From: Brienomyrus brachyistius
Taxonomy: Eukaryota; Chordata; Actinopteri; Osteoglossiformes; Mormyridae
Reading direction: 5' to 3'
Length of the DNA: 64,000 nt
Assembly: GCF_023856365.1 (NCBI RefSeq)
Contig: NC_064537.1
Coordinates: 10,417,072 to 10,481,071, forward strand
The notes under the pieces were generated by a model, which was not told the origin of the DNA, did not search any database, and saw only the letters and a list, made by a program, of their open reading frames with translations. The translations under genes and the position numbers were made by a program. Position 1 is the stretch's first letter. Every line of letters starts with the position of its first letter. Shown here in pieces: positions 47,001 through 57,643 of this stretch.

Positions 47001-49686
47001 TTAGCACTTGCTTACCCAAGCCACCTCCGCAAACAATCCATCGTCTAAATCCCATGATTTTGACTCAACGATCGCCCCGACGAACACACAGAACCGTTAT
47101 ATTTTTGTCGTCTTTCGTTTCCTTCTCGTCACAGTCATCTACCGCCTCTTAACGATTTCTCTTTCGTTTGTTCGTTTGCCTGCTTGTTCATTCATTTGTT
47201 GAGCTGAGGCGTTTTTCCCCCCTGCCACTGCAGGACCAGAAGAGGAAACTTCAGTTCGCCGTCCGACCCAACTAGCACTCTGGAGGGCTCGTTAGTGATG
47301 CTATCGTTCCCCAAATTTTAGAGGAAGCAATTTGACAGCCGCTCGCGTGTGTAATCACGTCAACCGCTTCCTCCGTGTTCAGCCATCGTTGCCTGGAACC
47401 AGCGGGTGCTTTTCAGGGAGATTCAGAAGCTTGAGTTTCACAAACATATTCTTTTATTTGGGTCAGCCTAAAATCCCGCTAACCTGGCATTACCGCACCT
47501 CTCTGCCTCATTTCATGTCTGAACTACCTCTGCTGGCCGTCACAGGTGTCAGAGGTGTAACATCCTGAGTCAGCATTGTGACATCAGATCTACCAGACGT
47601 GCGTTTTCAACTGGCAAAATCACAAGTGCTTCCGAAGAAAGGAAACGATATTGCCAAGATGGCTGCCTGTCCTACATCCGGATGCATCATGAACATCCCA
47701 ATGGCATATAAATGTAGCAGAAATATCTAAATATTCTTCAGTTGTCACTCTGCAAGAATCGTACAAAGGTTCCCTAAAGAGCCAGCTGAATGGTCGGCTG
47801 CTGTTGGTGCGGAGAGGTAACTGCATGGTTGGTAGTGGGAGATGCTGTGGTACTGACCTAAGTTCGTATGGCTGTCTGCGAGATTCTGCAGGCTGAGGTT
47901 GTACAGACAGCTGCTCGCCCGGTTCCGGATCCGTAGCATCGGCTGAGAGAGGGCAAAAATGAATCACTTGCATGGTACCCAATAATAATTACCAGGAGAA
48001 GCGGAGCAGCGGATTTGGCCCATAAACTCATGGAGGATGTTTTGCCATTACAGTTACACGAGGAAACAACACCTGCCCCTTCTTGGCGTGTCACCACAAA
48101 GCAGGGTGTGCAAGAGCCTCTGTGCGCATCTGTAGCTAAGAGGAAACCGCACTTACCTCCTCGTCCAGCGAAATGAGGATCTGTCCATCGTGCAGGCGGC
48201 AGCTGTTGATGTCCCACACTGGCACCTCCTGTTGCGGGACCCATGACAGCCTCACGGGATCCGGGGCTGCTGCCGGGGTCTCTGTCTGGGCCTCGTTGGG
48301 AACCGCAGCTGTTGTCACAAGGTGTAATCAGCACTGACTATTTATTAGCGCTCAACACACAGCTAGCCATTGGGCCTTTTAAAGTAATGCTCCGTACAAG
48401 ATATATCCTACGATTCCCAAAATTATCACGCAAAATGTAAATATCGCACTGAAATCCCATACACAGGGTCCCGGACTTGTGCCTTGTGCTGCCTTGGATC
48501 CTGGTTTACTGTGTTTACTATGTAGTATCCTGGATCCTTGGATCCTGGTTTACTATCTAGTGCTGGACAAACTTATCTGGGGGGTCCTAGGCTGCCATTA
48601 ACTAGGACACTCAGGTATTGCTGATTTAACTGATCATTCCATTTCTCCCGATGCCAGGCAGGGCCCAGATGTACAGTATTGGCCCAGATGTACAGTATTG
48701 GCCCAGATGTACAGTATTGTGTACAGTGCAGTACCTATGGTGCTGAGATAAAAAAAAAATTACAGTTTAAATTAAATTAATAATTTAACATTAGAACATA
48801 TGCAAATTAAAAGTAGCCCAATAAAAACTAACAGGAATTTCTTCTGTTCTCTAAAAAGTTACTGATATCCAGTTGGGTGGCTAGATGAACACCGCTTCAG
48901 TTCGCAAGCGTCTCCTCAGGGGCACCCCAGCCATTCCACGCGTTTGTTAAATTTCACAGCCAGCTCACTTAATTAAGTTATTTATTTATCAGTTAGGTAT
49001 TTATTAGTCATATGAGGTGGGGTAGTGATCAAGTCAAAATATACATAGTTATATTGGACGGTTGCTGTAAATACTGGGGTGACATTAATAGACGTTTTGA
49101 AATGGCTAAGCTAGCACACTTTGATAGACGTAATAATTTTACACCAACATGAAGATCATTAGACGTCATTTCTTTGACTGCCTAAGGCTTCTGCACAGTG
49201 CTGTACAACAAGGCCCTAGTCCATGATTTAGGATAGCCCATGCATTAATCTACCCTGAATATTGAGGATGGATGGATGGATGGATGGATGGATGGGTGTA
49301 GATATTGCCCATTTATAACAGCATGGTTGCACTGACACAGCAGACTGCCTTGGTGACAGGATACGCCGAATATGTCTGGTTTGTTTCACTCTAACGGCAT
49401 TTAGTTGAAAACTGAGTAAAAAGGTGAACAGTACACGTGAAAATGAAAGTGCAGACCCTCGAACGCTCAGGCGTACGGACGCCATCTGCGGGCTAAAATG
49501 GTCGCGTGGAGCCAGTTCGGCAGTTATTTTGCATGTGGTTTGGCTAACGTTTCTTTCCCAAATGTGACTGCGCCTGTTTCTTTTCCCCTCCTCATGAGAT
49601 TCCGAATCACCCAGCGTACAGCACCCTGTTTCAGTTCAATCTTCCTCCAGCGCTAACCATGCACTTTGTCACATTCAGCTTGAGCT

Positions 49687-49723
<37 letters not shown>

Positions 49724-51206
49724 CTTAAAAAAGTAATTTTCCTTTTATGATAATAACCCCGTTCCCCCCGATTAAGTCCGCTGGGTCTTGCTCACACATC
49801 TTTGCACCCTAGTCCACTTTGTGCTGGTTCTGTGCAAAGCAGGGCGAAGCTTCAGACCCTTAAACACGGTACCTCTGACCACACAGCGATTTCTCCCTGA
49901 ATCTCATTTAGTATTATCGAATTAGGAATAACTATTAGATAACTGTGTTCCGGGTCCATTCCAGGATAGGCACTCTCTCAGTTTAAAAACACCAGCTAAC
50001 CTGAGGCACAATGCTGGACTGTGGGATGAAACACACAAACCTGGAGAGAATTAGAACTGACATCAAATTAATATTACAGTACCATGCGCTTGTCAGACTA
50101 TAATGGGTAAATGAAGTCATATTCCAGGGCAAACACAGGCATAGATAATAGGAATGAAAATCATTGTTGTTATTGTTATTGAGGGAACAGACTGAACGTG
50201 GAACCCCAAGCTGTTCGTGTTTATCCTCTCCAGCACTAATTTGTGCTTAAATCGCATTCGAGCTGCAAGAGTGGATGTGCCCTCCCCAGCCGGACCCGGA
50301 CTTTAGCATTCAGGAGGGGGCTTGTATAAAACTTATCCTTAATAAGCATCTTTGCCAGAGTTCAAACTCGGACTCTATACTGTCTGTTTATGCTTCTGTG
50401 GGGATTTGGTCTTATTCAGCTTTTTCAAGGTACAATTCATTCTACTTCTTTTTAAAGGTCACAAAAAAAATGCAATATATGGGCACCATAGCGTTCTCCC
50501 CAGCCAAGCGACGTCAGCGATAAGCATTATCTCCCCACTTTTTTCACGTGAATCGCACAAATCTGTCATTACCAGGAAAGCTGCCGTTTCAGCTCAAAGA
50601 CTGAAGTGAGGACAGGAGAGCAGCAGACAGCAGGGCCGGCGACCGCTCACCTTCCAGACACACGGGGGTGCTGTTTCGACTCTGCAGTCGCGGCCTCTTG
50701 AACTTCTGCGAGACGGTCCGCAGGTATTTCCTGATGGGGTTGCCTCCACCTCTCTGCTGTGCTTCCTGAGTGGAGGAGCCAGGGCTCTCTGCGGAGGTGG
50801 GGCTGGTCACCAGTTGGCTGGAGGTGGGGTTCAGGACAGTAGCAAGTAAGGCCCCAGGGGGCTCCGAGAGGGCCCTGCGGAAGGGGTTCTTGCGGACGGG
50901 GGTGGTCTTGCCCGGCTTAGCGTTCTCTGCAGGCTCCCGTTTCTCAGCGGCGTCCTCGCTCAGGGCTTTGCGCCAGCCCTGCATCTTTCTCCACTTGGTG
51001 GCGCCGCTTTTCTCAGGCCTCTCGAGCGAGGCTGACCCCCCCACGTCCCCTTTGGAGCCCGTGTGCCACTTATAAGTGTTCAGGAGGTCGGGGTCCTCGG
51101 GGGGATCCGGCTGCAGGTCAGCCGCTTGGTCCATCCCGGAGGACCGTGTCTCCTCTTGCATCTTGGGTGATGTCTGCTCCATGTCTGATTCCTTATTAGT
51201 GCCCAT
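37994..51206 (-). CDS. rasal3: RAS protein activator like 3 (RasGAP), complete 17-exon coding region
   Basis: RASAL3 speeds GTP hydrolysis by Ras-family proteins at the membrane of blood cells (known for mammals). Seventeen exons were joined by hand with GT..AG introns and agreeing phases; the CDS is 3486 nt (1161 aa; human is about 1011). In order: a Ser/Pro-rich N-terminus with NTYKWHTG and FRRALSEPP; a VPVWDI block; a split PH domain ending [16 protein letters not shown]; a C2 domain (about 390-600); the RasGAP domain with arginine finger in [19 protein letters not shown] (Arg640) and [12 protein letters not shown] (about 747-758); then a Pro-rich part and a coiled coil at about 1020-1140. 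RASAL3 rather than SYNGAP1/DAB2IP is chosen from the N-terminal match and from its place between wiz and pglyrp2. The protein looks catalytically complete. Confidence 0.95.
38349..38433 (-). CDS. rasal3: rasal3 coding exon 16: coiled coil
   Basis: It encodes [20 protein letters not shown] and AAERMNVL, which continues the coiled coil. Phase 2 in, 0 out. Confidence 0.9.
38526..38908 (-). CDS. rasal3: rasal3 coding exon 15: start of coiled coil
   Basis: It encodes [20 protein letters not shown], then a heptad-rich stretch [20 protein letters not shown] to [17 protein letters not shown] that should form a coiled coil. Confidence 0.92.
39098..39338 (-). CDS. rasal3: rasal3 coding exon 14
   Basis: It encodes [20 protein letters not shown] and [20 protein letters not shown], a basic Pro-rich region with an RTQSVP site that is also in human RASAL3 (a possible phosphorylation or 14-3-3 site, motif-based). 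Confidence 0.92.
39453..39544 (-). CDS. rasal3: rasal3 coding exon 13
   Basis: It encodes [20 protein letters not shown] and [10 protein letters not shown], equivalent to the LEPLPTIL segment of human RASAL3. Too short for an ORF search; found by phase. Confidence 0.88.
39639..39840 (-). CDS. rasal3: rasal3 coding exon 12: end of GAP domain
   Basis: It encodes [20 protein letters not shown] and [20 protein letters not shown]. Phase 2 in, 0 out. Confidence 0.95.
40179..40415 (-). CDS. rasal3: rasal3 coding exon 11: GAP domain core
   Basis: It encodes [40 protein letters not shown] and [24 protein letters not shown] is the conserved FLR..PA motif that holds the arginine finger in place. Phase 2 in, 2 out. 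Confidence 0.97.
40664..40808 (-). CDS. rasal3: rasal3 coding exon 10: GAP domain
   Basis: It encodes [20 protein letters not shown] and [26 protein letters not shown] is a strong family signature. Phase 1 in, 2 out. Confidence 0.96.
41614..41758 (-). CDS. rasal3: rasal3 coding exon 9: arginine finger
   Basis: It encodes [20 protein letters not shown] and [20 protein letters not shown]. The Arg of FRENTLATK (Arg640) is the catalytic arginine finger of RasGAPs. Confidence 0.97.
42224..42907 (-). CDS. rasal3: rasal3 coding exon 8: C2 domain and start of GAP domain
   Basis: This 684-nt exon encodes [33 protein letters not shown], a C2 domain with a Gly-rich loop insertion ([14 protein letters not shown]), [13 protein letters not shown], and then [17 protein letters not shown], the first helix region of the RasGAP domain. 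Phases 0 and 0. Confidence 0.96.
43905..44003 (-). CDS. rasal3: rasal3 coding exon 7: PH domain, end
   Basis: It encodes [20 protein letters not shown] and [12 protein letters not shown], the C-terminal helix of the PH domain. Phases 0 and 0. Confidence 0.95.
44950..45079 (-). CDS. rasal3: rasal3 coding exon 6: PH domain, first part
   Basis: It encodes [20 protein letters not shown] and [18 protein letters not shown], the first strands of the PH domain, equivalent to IWPLHPSLLGEPHCFQV in human. Confidence 0.93.
45250..45480. repeat. GGTCCCCACAA-type interspersed element, copy 2
   Basis: It begins ACATTGTGGGGACCAAATGG, contains AGGTCCCCACAATGATCTG, and ends AGTCCCCACAATGAC. It lies in the rasal3 intron between exons 5 and 6, with TG repeats on both sides (45208-45240 and 45482-45500). 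Confidence 0.65.
45709..45794 (-). CDS. rasal3: rasal3 coding exon 5
   Basis: It encodes [20 protein letters not shown] and SIEHSAVS. Phase 0 in, phase 2 out, consistent with both neighbours; part of the lead-in to the PH domain. Confidence 0.82.
45887..45945 (-). CDS. rasal3: rasal3 coding exon 4 (microexon-like, 59 nt)
   Basis: It encodes [20 protein letters not shown]. It has a good acceptor (CTCCCAG) and donor (AGA|GTGAGT). Too short to be seen by an ORF search; found by phase continuity. Confidence 0.7.
47858..47942 (-). CDS. rasal3: rasal3 coding exon 3
   Basis: It encodes [20 protein letters not shown] and LADSHTNL. Phase 0 in, 1 out; support comes from splice sites and phase. Confidence 0.8.
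48157..48308 (-). CDS. rasal3: rasal3 coding exon 2
   Basis: It encodes [16 protein letters not shown] and [18 protein letters not shown], matching the short conserved block (VPVWDIGGF... in human) before the PH domain. Phase 1 in, phase 0 out. Confidence 0.93.
48905..49205 (+). repeat. interspersed repeat, copy 2
   Basis: It shares CTCCTCAGGGGCACCCCAGC, GGGTGACATTAATAGACG, TTTTGAAATGGCTAAGCTAG and the tail TTTGACTGCCTAAGGC with copy 1 (23220-23495). It lies in the rasal3 intron between exons 1 and 2. Confidence 0.7.
50651..51206 (-). CDS. rasal3: rasal3 coding exon 1
   Basis: It encodes residues 1-185, [14 protein letters not shown] onward. [21 protein letters not shown] and [12 protein letters not shown] align in order with the human RASAL3 N-terminus. 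I use the first ATG; MEQTSPK, eight codons on, is an alternative. The 3' part is basic ([21 protein letters not shown]). Confidence 0.9.
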
Positions 51207-53132
51207 TTATGGCTTTTTGATTCACACTTTCCATCCAAAAAAAAAAAAAAAAGCAAATAAACTGAAGAGTTTTTATATCACACTTTTCTGTAACAATTTC
51301 TATATTGTATATTCTCTCAGCCGGTGAGATTCGCAAAGAAAGGCTGTCTGAAGAGCTTCCGCCTCCTGCCCTCCTGTTCTCCAGCGGTTGCCCTCTGCCT
51401 CAGGTTCTGCGTGTTCCTCCGTGCTGAGCTGCCTTTCTCTGCAGTTGCCACCTGGCTCACACGGCTCTGCCCACCCCAGCTCTTCCCCAAACAGCCGTCG
51501 TCTCCCCCTGCAAACCCCCTTCTACCGACATACTGTTACCATAATTGCGTGAATCTCACCTCGTGCCTCGTCCTCCAAAGCAAGAGCGTCCTATTGCTCT
51601 GCCTTGATGTCTTTCTTCTTTCTTCAAAGTGTGTTTTTTTCACTCCCTCTTCCTCTTTAACCTCTAAACATATTTTTCCTCCTTTCAGTAACTTAACCTT
51701 CTGGGTAATTCCTTCCAAGCGAAGGTCACTTTGGCGTGACCTTCCTCCTCCCTTGTTTTATGTTTTTTATCAGAAGATTATACTTTTAAAATTGTGCCTC
51801 TGCACTTGAGCCAGTCTACCTTTCGTCAGCTACCACACAGGAAGTCTACTTTGCTATGACAACAATATGACAGCCAATCAGTTTAAAGTATCTCGCGCTT
51901 ATACGTAGTAAAACGGAGGGGAGCCGATTGTGCAAAAACACCCAGAAAACCGCAGACTCTGCTACATGCTGGTGACATTAACAATCATTTGTGGAATTTC
52001 TTGAAGCATAATAATAGTTTTTTTTGTTTTTTCATGGGAGCTATCGATTACCTGACGTTTTTCAGGTGTGTTGTCACAATGTAATACTTCTCTCTTCTGG
52101 CCAAGATCAAACATTAAGGTTTCCACTCCTTAATCAGTATCAGTTTTTTGTTACGTGACTTATAATCCAAACGCTCAAATCCTCTGTGCCTCCACTGATT
52201 TTTCTTATCAAAAATATTTAGTAGCTGTTCTGTAAAAGCTACTTAATTCTAGTCAGGACTTTCACAAGAGGAACATATTTCATATGATTGTGAGAGAAAC
52301 TAAAAACAATCGGTCCTTAAGAAAGGTCTGTAGGTAGATATGGCTTTTTCCTGTTTGCTGCTGAACGCTGCTTCATTTCCTGTCAGCTACATTGGAGCCT
52401 GACTCCAATGGCCACTTTGAAAACCACTTCCTGCATTCATTTACACCGTTACTGGATCTAGTGTATCATTTCCAATAATCCTTATATAGGTAATATATTC
52501 TCATGTATACACTGTATTATGCAAAAGTCTTATGCAAACAAAAATGATTTTTAAATGATCTTTGTGTTGGCGTAAAACTATGATATAATGTCTGTCAAAG
52601 TGTGTCAGCTTATTCATTTCAAAACCTCCCCCAAAGTCACCCCAGCATTTGCAGCAACGGTCCCAAATTCCAGTGTATTTTTTTGACCCTACCCTCCCCG
52701 ACCTTATATGGCGAAACAATACCTCACTGAATTATTTAACTGTCTTACTTTTTTAATTAATTGGACTGGTTGTGAAATTTACCATGGAATGGCCCAGGTG
52801 GCCCTGAGGAGAGGTTTGGGAACTGAAGCCATGCGGCGAGATATTTGGAGACCGGAAGAAATTCTGTTCTTATTGTCTTTTTTTGATTATTCCGTTTTTA
52901 TTACGTTACTGTAAATTTGCAAATGTTCTGTTAAATTGCATGTACACTTACTGCGCAGGTAAATAACTTTCTATAATTGCCTAAGTGCTGTATGTTTATA
53001 TTTCAAACAGCTATTATCGTAGGGAATTTGGACGGATTCTTTGTATCTGACTTTGGGGTGATTTGCGGGAGGCCATTCGGATAGATCCAGTGTGATAAGC
53101 ATAAGCTAATTCGCTGTGGTTAACTAGTGGGA
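51207..53132. other. rasal3-pglyrp2 intergenic region
   Basis: It holds the presumed rasal3 promoter and 5' UTR (next to 51206), repeat copy 3, and a candidate pglyrp2 poly(A) signal at 52897-52902. No separate gene is seen, and there is no CpG island. Confidence 0.55.
52500..52655 (-). repeat. interspersed repeat, copy 3
   Basis: On the minus strand it reads GGTTTTGAAATGAATAAGCT, CACACTTTGACAGAC and GCCAACACAAAGATCATTTA, matching copies 1 and 2. It lies between rasal3 and pglyrp2. Confidence 0.65.
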
Positions 53133-53457
53133 TTAATGGTGACGGGCTGCTTGGTCCCGTGATCTGAACTGCTTCCAGCTCTTGATTTCCAGGTACAGGG
53201 CGCCGCCGGGGCAGGTCGTGTTGACGAGCTGCCGGTGGCCGTGCCAGGTGAAGTTCCGGGTCAGCTGGCCGCCCGTCACGCCGCAGCTCGCCAGGGACTC
53301 CCGTATCAGCTCCAGGGAGCGCCGGGCCGGCAGCGTGCCAGTGTAGTTGCCGATGAAGGCGATGCCGTAGCCCCGCGAGTTGTTGCCCCTGGTGTGTGCC
53401 CCCCGCCACCGCCAGCCTCGGCCCTCGTAGATATAGCCGTCTGAGCCTGCCACGAAA
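53133..53457 (-). CDS. pglyrp2: pglyrp2 exon 4: second half of amidase domain, stop
   Basis: It encodes SFVAGSDGYIYEGRGWRWRG, NSRGYGIAFIGNYTG and FTWHGHRQLVNTTCPGGALY, ending AARHH. It has the second His and the Cys zinc ligand. A minus-strand AATAAA at 52897-52902 is a good candidate poly(A) signal, 231 bp past the stop. Confidence 0.98.
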
Positions 53458-55600
53458 CTGAGGGGACAGGCCCCATAAGAGACAGACAGCGGTACTTTAT
53501 CAGGGCAGCTGATTGGCTCCCAGAGTAGCCCCTCCTCTGTCACTCACTGACGATTCAAAACATATCATTGGCTAATGGCAAGATTGACTCCTCAGTATGA
53601 ATTTTGACCTCGTTTATGGCCCTCACCTTTAAAAAATCCTAGAATTGGCCCTGAAGAGATTTTGGAGAAGCTCAAAATGTTCTGGTGTTAGAGTTCCTGT
53701 ATATGTTTATCCATCCATCTAACCATCCACATTACAACTGCTTATCCTGGTTTATCTGGAAGAACTTTTTGGTCCATGCCGTTCGCCGTACCTGTAGCCG
53801 ATATCATCCCAGTGGCGGACGTCCTGGTGGAAGCGCTGCATGGCCCTCATGTCGGCGGTGCACTGTGGGAAGGAGAGGCACGGCTGCCTGGGCGTGGAGG
53901 TGTGGTGGATGTACATGAATGCCAGGGGGAGCTTCAGTTGTGTGGGGGAGCCGCGGTAAGGCCGGGCCCCCCACTGACACCGGGGGATGATGGCCGGACA
54001 CTCTGCCGGGAAGAGAAGCTCAGAGGGGGGGACACACTCCTGTGTTTGCATTGACTCTCATTGCACTGAAACTTCACCCCTTACAAATCCCTCTGTGTCT
54101 CCTTATCGCCACAGATCCCATATATGACTGTTACGACTCCCTATCTACATATAGTTGTACTCGGCCCACTTGCTGTGATGTCACTCACCTAGGTACCTGT
54201 GGACAAACTCCTGCACCCCCCCTTTGACCACATCCTCTAGCGCTGCTGCCCCCGCTGTGTTCTCGGCTTTGCCGAGCCTCTGGAGAGTGGCCAGGGATCC
54301 CAGAATCAGCTCCTGCAGAACCAAGCCGTTGACCAGCTGCCTGAAGTTGCCCCTGCGCTGGAAACTAACGAGGCGTGGACCCTCCGGGGCCCCCCCGGGG
54401 TGCGGCCCGTAGTAGTCCCTCAACACCGTGCTCAGCTTTAGATCATGCAGAGCATGAGTGGACAGATACTTGCCCAATAACACTCCGTCCATTCCCCCAT
54501 TGATGAGGGCGTCAGTGGCCAGAGAAGGGGGTCCAGAGAGGGTGAACACTGTGGGAAAGGTCACGTTGTCCCAACAGCCATCCGGGCCCAGGATTTGGGA
54601 GTCTTGGGAGCGCAGGAAGGATAGACCTAGATTCCTGGCTATGGTGAGAGAGTAGAGCCCTGAGACCGACTCTCCGGCCCCAGCCACAAGCCCAGCTTCG
54701 ATGCCCAGGAGCAGGGAGCCGAGGGCCACTGTGGTTCCATCACTGCCGAGAACCACTCCCTCCTCCCTGGCCTGGCCCGTTACCCTATGGCGAACCGTGA
54801 GGTGGATGAATTCAGAGAGTGTAGGATCCCACATGGGGGCCTCGTCCTTGCCACTCGGGAATGAGTCGGAATCTCCAAGAAAGTACTCCACAAAGGTGTC
54901 ACCTTGATAGGCCACCCCCCGCAAGCTCCGTACCACGGTCAACGGTGAGGGACCGGGGTCCCTGCCTTCAATCCTCTGCACGACTCTGATGAAACTCTCC
55001 ATACTTAAGGGCAGATCTGCGAGAGCATCAGAAGAGCAGCCTGTAATGCTCAAGCTAAAGTATCTGACATTAATCCCTTTGTGGTGGCTAATTTAAGGAG
55101 TATAAAGAACACAGTTGAAGTTTGGAGTCCTGACATTCACATGAAAGGCAGAGTGATAAAGGCTGGAACACATCAAGTCGATTTTCGGCTGGCGGAAGCG
55201 GATGGGGAATCTGTGCGAGTTGGTGACACACCAGCACAGTCGGACACAGTCGGACACAGTTAGCACTTTTTTAGCATGCTGGAAAGATGTCGGAGCTAGT
55301 TGGCGAAACTGAGCTCTCTAACTGGGCAGTATGTTAACCATCACCCCTAAGTGTACCGCCATGTTCTAGTGCAAATTTTCACAAATCGACAGGAGCTGAC
55401 CGTTCGGTGGTCTTGGTCGGCACTAGTTTTTCTTTTCCGTCAGCTTGGCGTCTACCCAGCTTTACGCCCCCCTTAATGATACTGGCCAGTGTTAGTGAAG
55501 GTGATCATCTGTTAGGATGAGCAGAAATGTCTTTACCGTTGCCATGGACACTCGAGCACAGAGCTGCCAGCGCCAAGAGGTGTGGAGCCCTGGATCCCAT
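53133..55600 (-). CDS. pglyrp2: Peptidoglycan recognition protein 2 (N-acetylmuramoyl-L-alanine amidase), complete
   Basis: PGLYRP2 is a secreted zinc amidase that cuts the bond between N-acetylmuramic acid and L-alanine in bacterial peptidoglycan, part of innate immunity. Four exons with GT..AG introns and agreeing phases give 1452 nt (483 aa; human 576). The start MGSRAPHLLALAALCSS is a short signal peptide. A vertebrate-specific N-terminal region (about 22-305) leads into the amidase-2/PGRP domain (about 307-475). Zinc ligands are present: His in YIHHT (338/339), His450 in WHGHRQL and Cys458 in TTCPGG, with the usual 8-residue His-Cys spacing, and the Tyr region SDGYIYEGRGW. It should therefore be an active enzyme, not only a receptor. 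It lies next to rasal3 on the same strand, as in human. Confidence 0.97.
53792..54002 (-). CDS. pglyrp2: pglyrp2 exon 3: first half of amidase domain
   Basis: It encodes ECPAIIPRCQWGARPYRGSP, LPLAFMYIHHTSTP and CTADMRAMQRFHQDVRHWDD, ending IGY. It holds the first zinc-binding His and the cysteines of the PGRP disulphide. Phase 1 in, 2 out. Confidence 0.98.
54189..55040 (-). CDS. pglyrp2: pglyrp2 exon 2: N-terminal region
   Basis: It encodes GCSSDALADLPLSMESFIRV through EGVVLGSDGTTVALGSLLLG, INGGMDGVLLGKYLS and VHRYL. It matches the long N-terminal part of vertebrate PGLYRP2 that has no known fold from sequence. Phases 1 and 1. Confidence 0.96.
55537..55600 (-). CDS. pglyrp2: pglyrp2 exon 1: signal peptide
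   Basis: It encodes MGSRAPHLLALAALCSSVHGN, with a hydrophobic core expected of a signal peptide. The reading frame is open further upstream to 55780, but the sequence before this Met is not hydrophobic, so this Met is preferred. Donor G|GTAAAG, phase 1. Confidence 0.88.
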
Positions 55601-57608
55601 CGTGGACGTCGGCGCGCTGTGTGAACACAAATCTCCCGCATAGGGTGACCCCGCAAAAATATAATCCCTTGTTGTGTATCTTTCACAAGTTGAACTTTGT
55701 GTTGGGGGTGCGGGGCGAACTGATCCCTGCATGCTTTCAGATGCCAGTGAGCGTGTGCGTCCGTCCAAAGTCTCCTTCATGACGTCATTTTCACCTCCAC
55801 ACTATTGATCTTAGTGCACAGGCGCAGAGTAAGTGGACAGGACAGGACACATCCAGTACTTTCATTTATTTATTTTTTTAAGTGTGTACCCTACCACATG
55901 CTCGCACCTTATAACAAAAAAGAAAGTATTCCAATTAAGTGGCAACATTTCATGTATATAGCTACATTATCTAAACAAATACTGATTAGATCCAACAGGT
56001 AATGCGATGGCTCAGTGGTTAACACTATAAACTAGTGGGATTTACTCCAGTTTCTGCCCTATGCTTGCTGAGACAGGCTCCCGGCACACCGCCACCTCCT
56101 ACTGGAGGGGTGGTTATAGAACATGGGTATAAACGTATAGGCTGCTTTGGTGTCTCTTCATAATTAGGCTTTACAGTAAAGCAGCACAGAGAAATGTGAT
56201 GAAAGTCTGGTCATTTTCACCAAGCCAACAGATTTAGGCTCGGCAGCACGACGTCAGAAAGAGGTGGTTGGCAGTTTATTGTGTTGCAAAAATATTTTGT
56301 CACAGGAGCAAAATCAGTGAGGTGCGAAGGAGGGAACTTAAATGTTACACAACACTCCATGCTTTGTGAGATCTAAATTCAGGAATGCGGGCGACATGAT
56401 GGCAGAGAGGTCAGCATGCGTGACCAAAACACGGGCAGCCTTTTCTGTTCACCTCGCATCACTCTTAATGTGCTGCGAGTGTCAGACAAGCACTTTCTTA
56501 TGAGATAGCACCTCTCCCTGACTGAAAAACCACGGTGTGTCACGAGCTGGGTAATGAGGCTAAACCACACAGGGGCGTCGAGGCATGGTAGTACAGCATA
56601 GTGCACCCTGAGGCCTGCTGAGCTGCACACGATCAGTGAGACTAGAGGCGCCCCCTAGCTGTGGACAAGGTGCTGTGCAGCAGGACATTGTGTGATCTAG
56701 GCACTCCTGAGCCGATGCCCCCTGGCTCCTGACTCTCCTCCCTGGAATTCAGCATAGTTCCGGCCCTCAGTCCATCCCTGTGACTCAAGCAGTGGAGCTC
56801 AAAGGACTGTTTAGAAGACCACACCTATCCTGTCTACAAAAAAACCACACCAGTCATTCCCCAAAGGACCATCTGGTGTGGTCAGCTCTAGAGGGTCTGT
56901 TCACAACATGCTAAATCCATCACTACAGGCAATAACACATAAACAGACAGCTGCCAGTCATGTGGTGCCTGTCAATGCAGAGACGAGAGACTGACACCTG
57001 ACATCACAGGCTGCCAAAGTAAGTTACTGTAAAAGGCAGAGGATCAAACTGAGGTACATAATGTTTTTTTGTTTTAACTTAAACATAACTTTGACTCAGA
57101 CTCAACCAAATACACAGGTAATTATAATCAACCAGTCAAAGTACTGAAATCAGAGGTGGAGCTTAAGAATTTTTGCTAGTAGCCAAATGACCTAGTTCAG
57201 TAAAAAATGCAGTCTGACATTTTGTTTTTTTTTTTACTAGCCAGCAGGCTGGCATTCAGTTTTTGTACTCTCATTTTGTATAAATTACTTGCCTAAGGCA
57301 AGTGGGTAAGCTTAATTTCCAGCACTGTCTGTAATATTTTCACATTTTTAATAGCACAATAAGCTGGAATAAAATTAAACAACAACAGGAAGTTAAAACT
57401 CGGAGCTAAAATATCAACGCAGGTTGAAACAGGTGTGAGTGACAAAACATTGCCCCCAAATGGAACACTAAGGAATTGCAATGACATAGATTACACAGTA
57501 TCCATCCATATACTGCAATCACTTGTCCTGTTCAGGGTTGTGGGGGGTCCAGAGCTTATGTGCAAAAAGTAGGGAACAACCCAGGATGGGGCGCCAGCCC
57601 ATTGCAGG

Positions 57609-57643
<35 letters not shown>

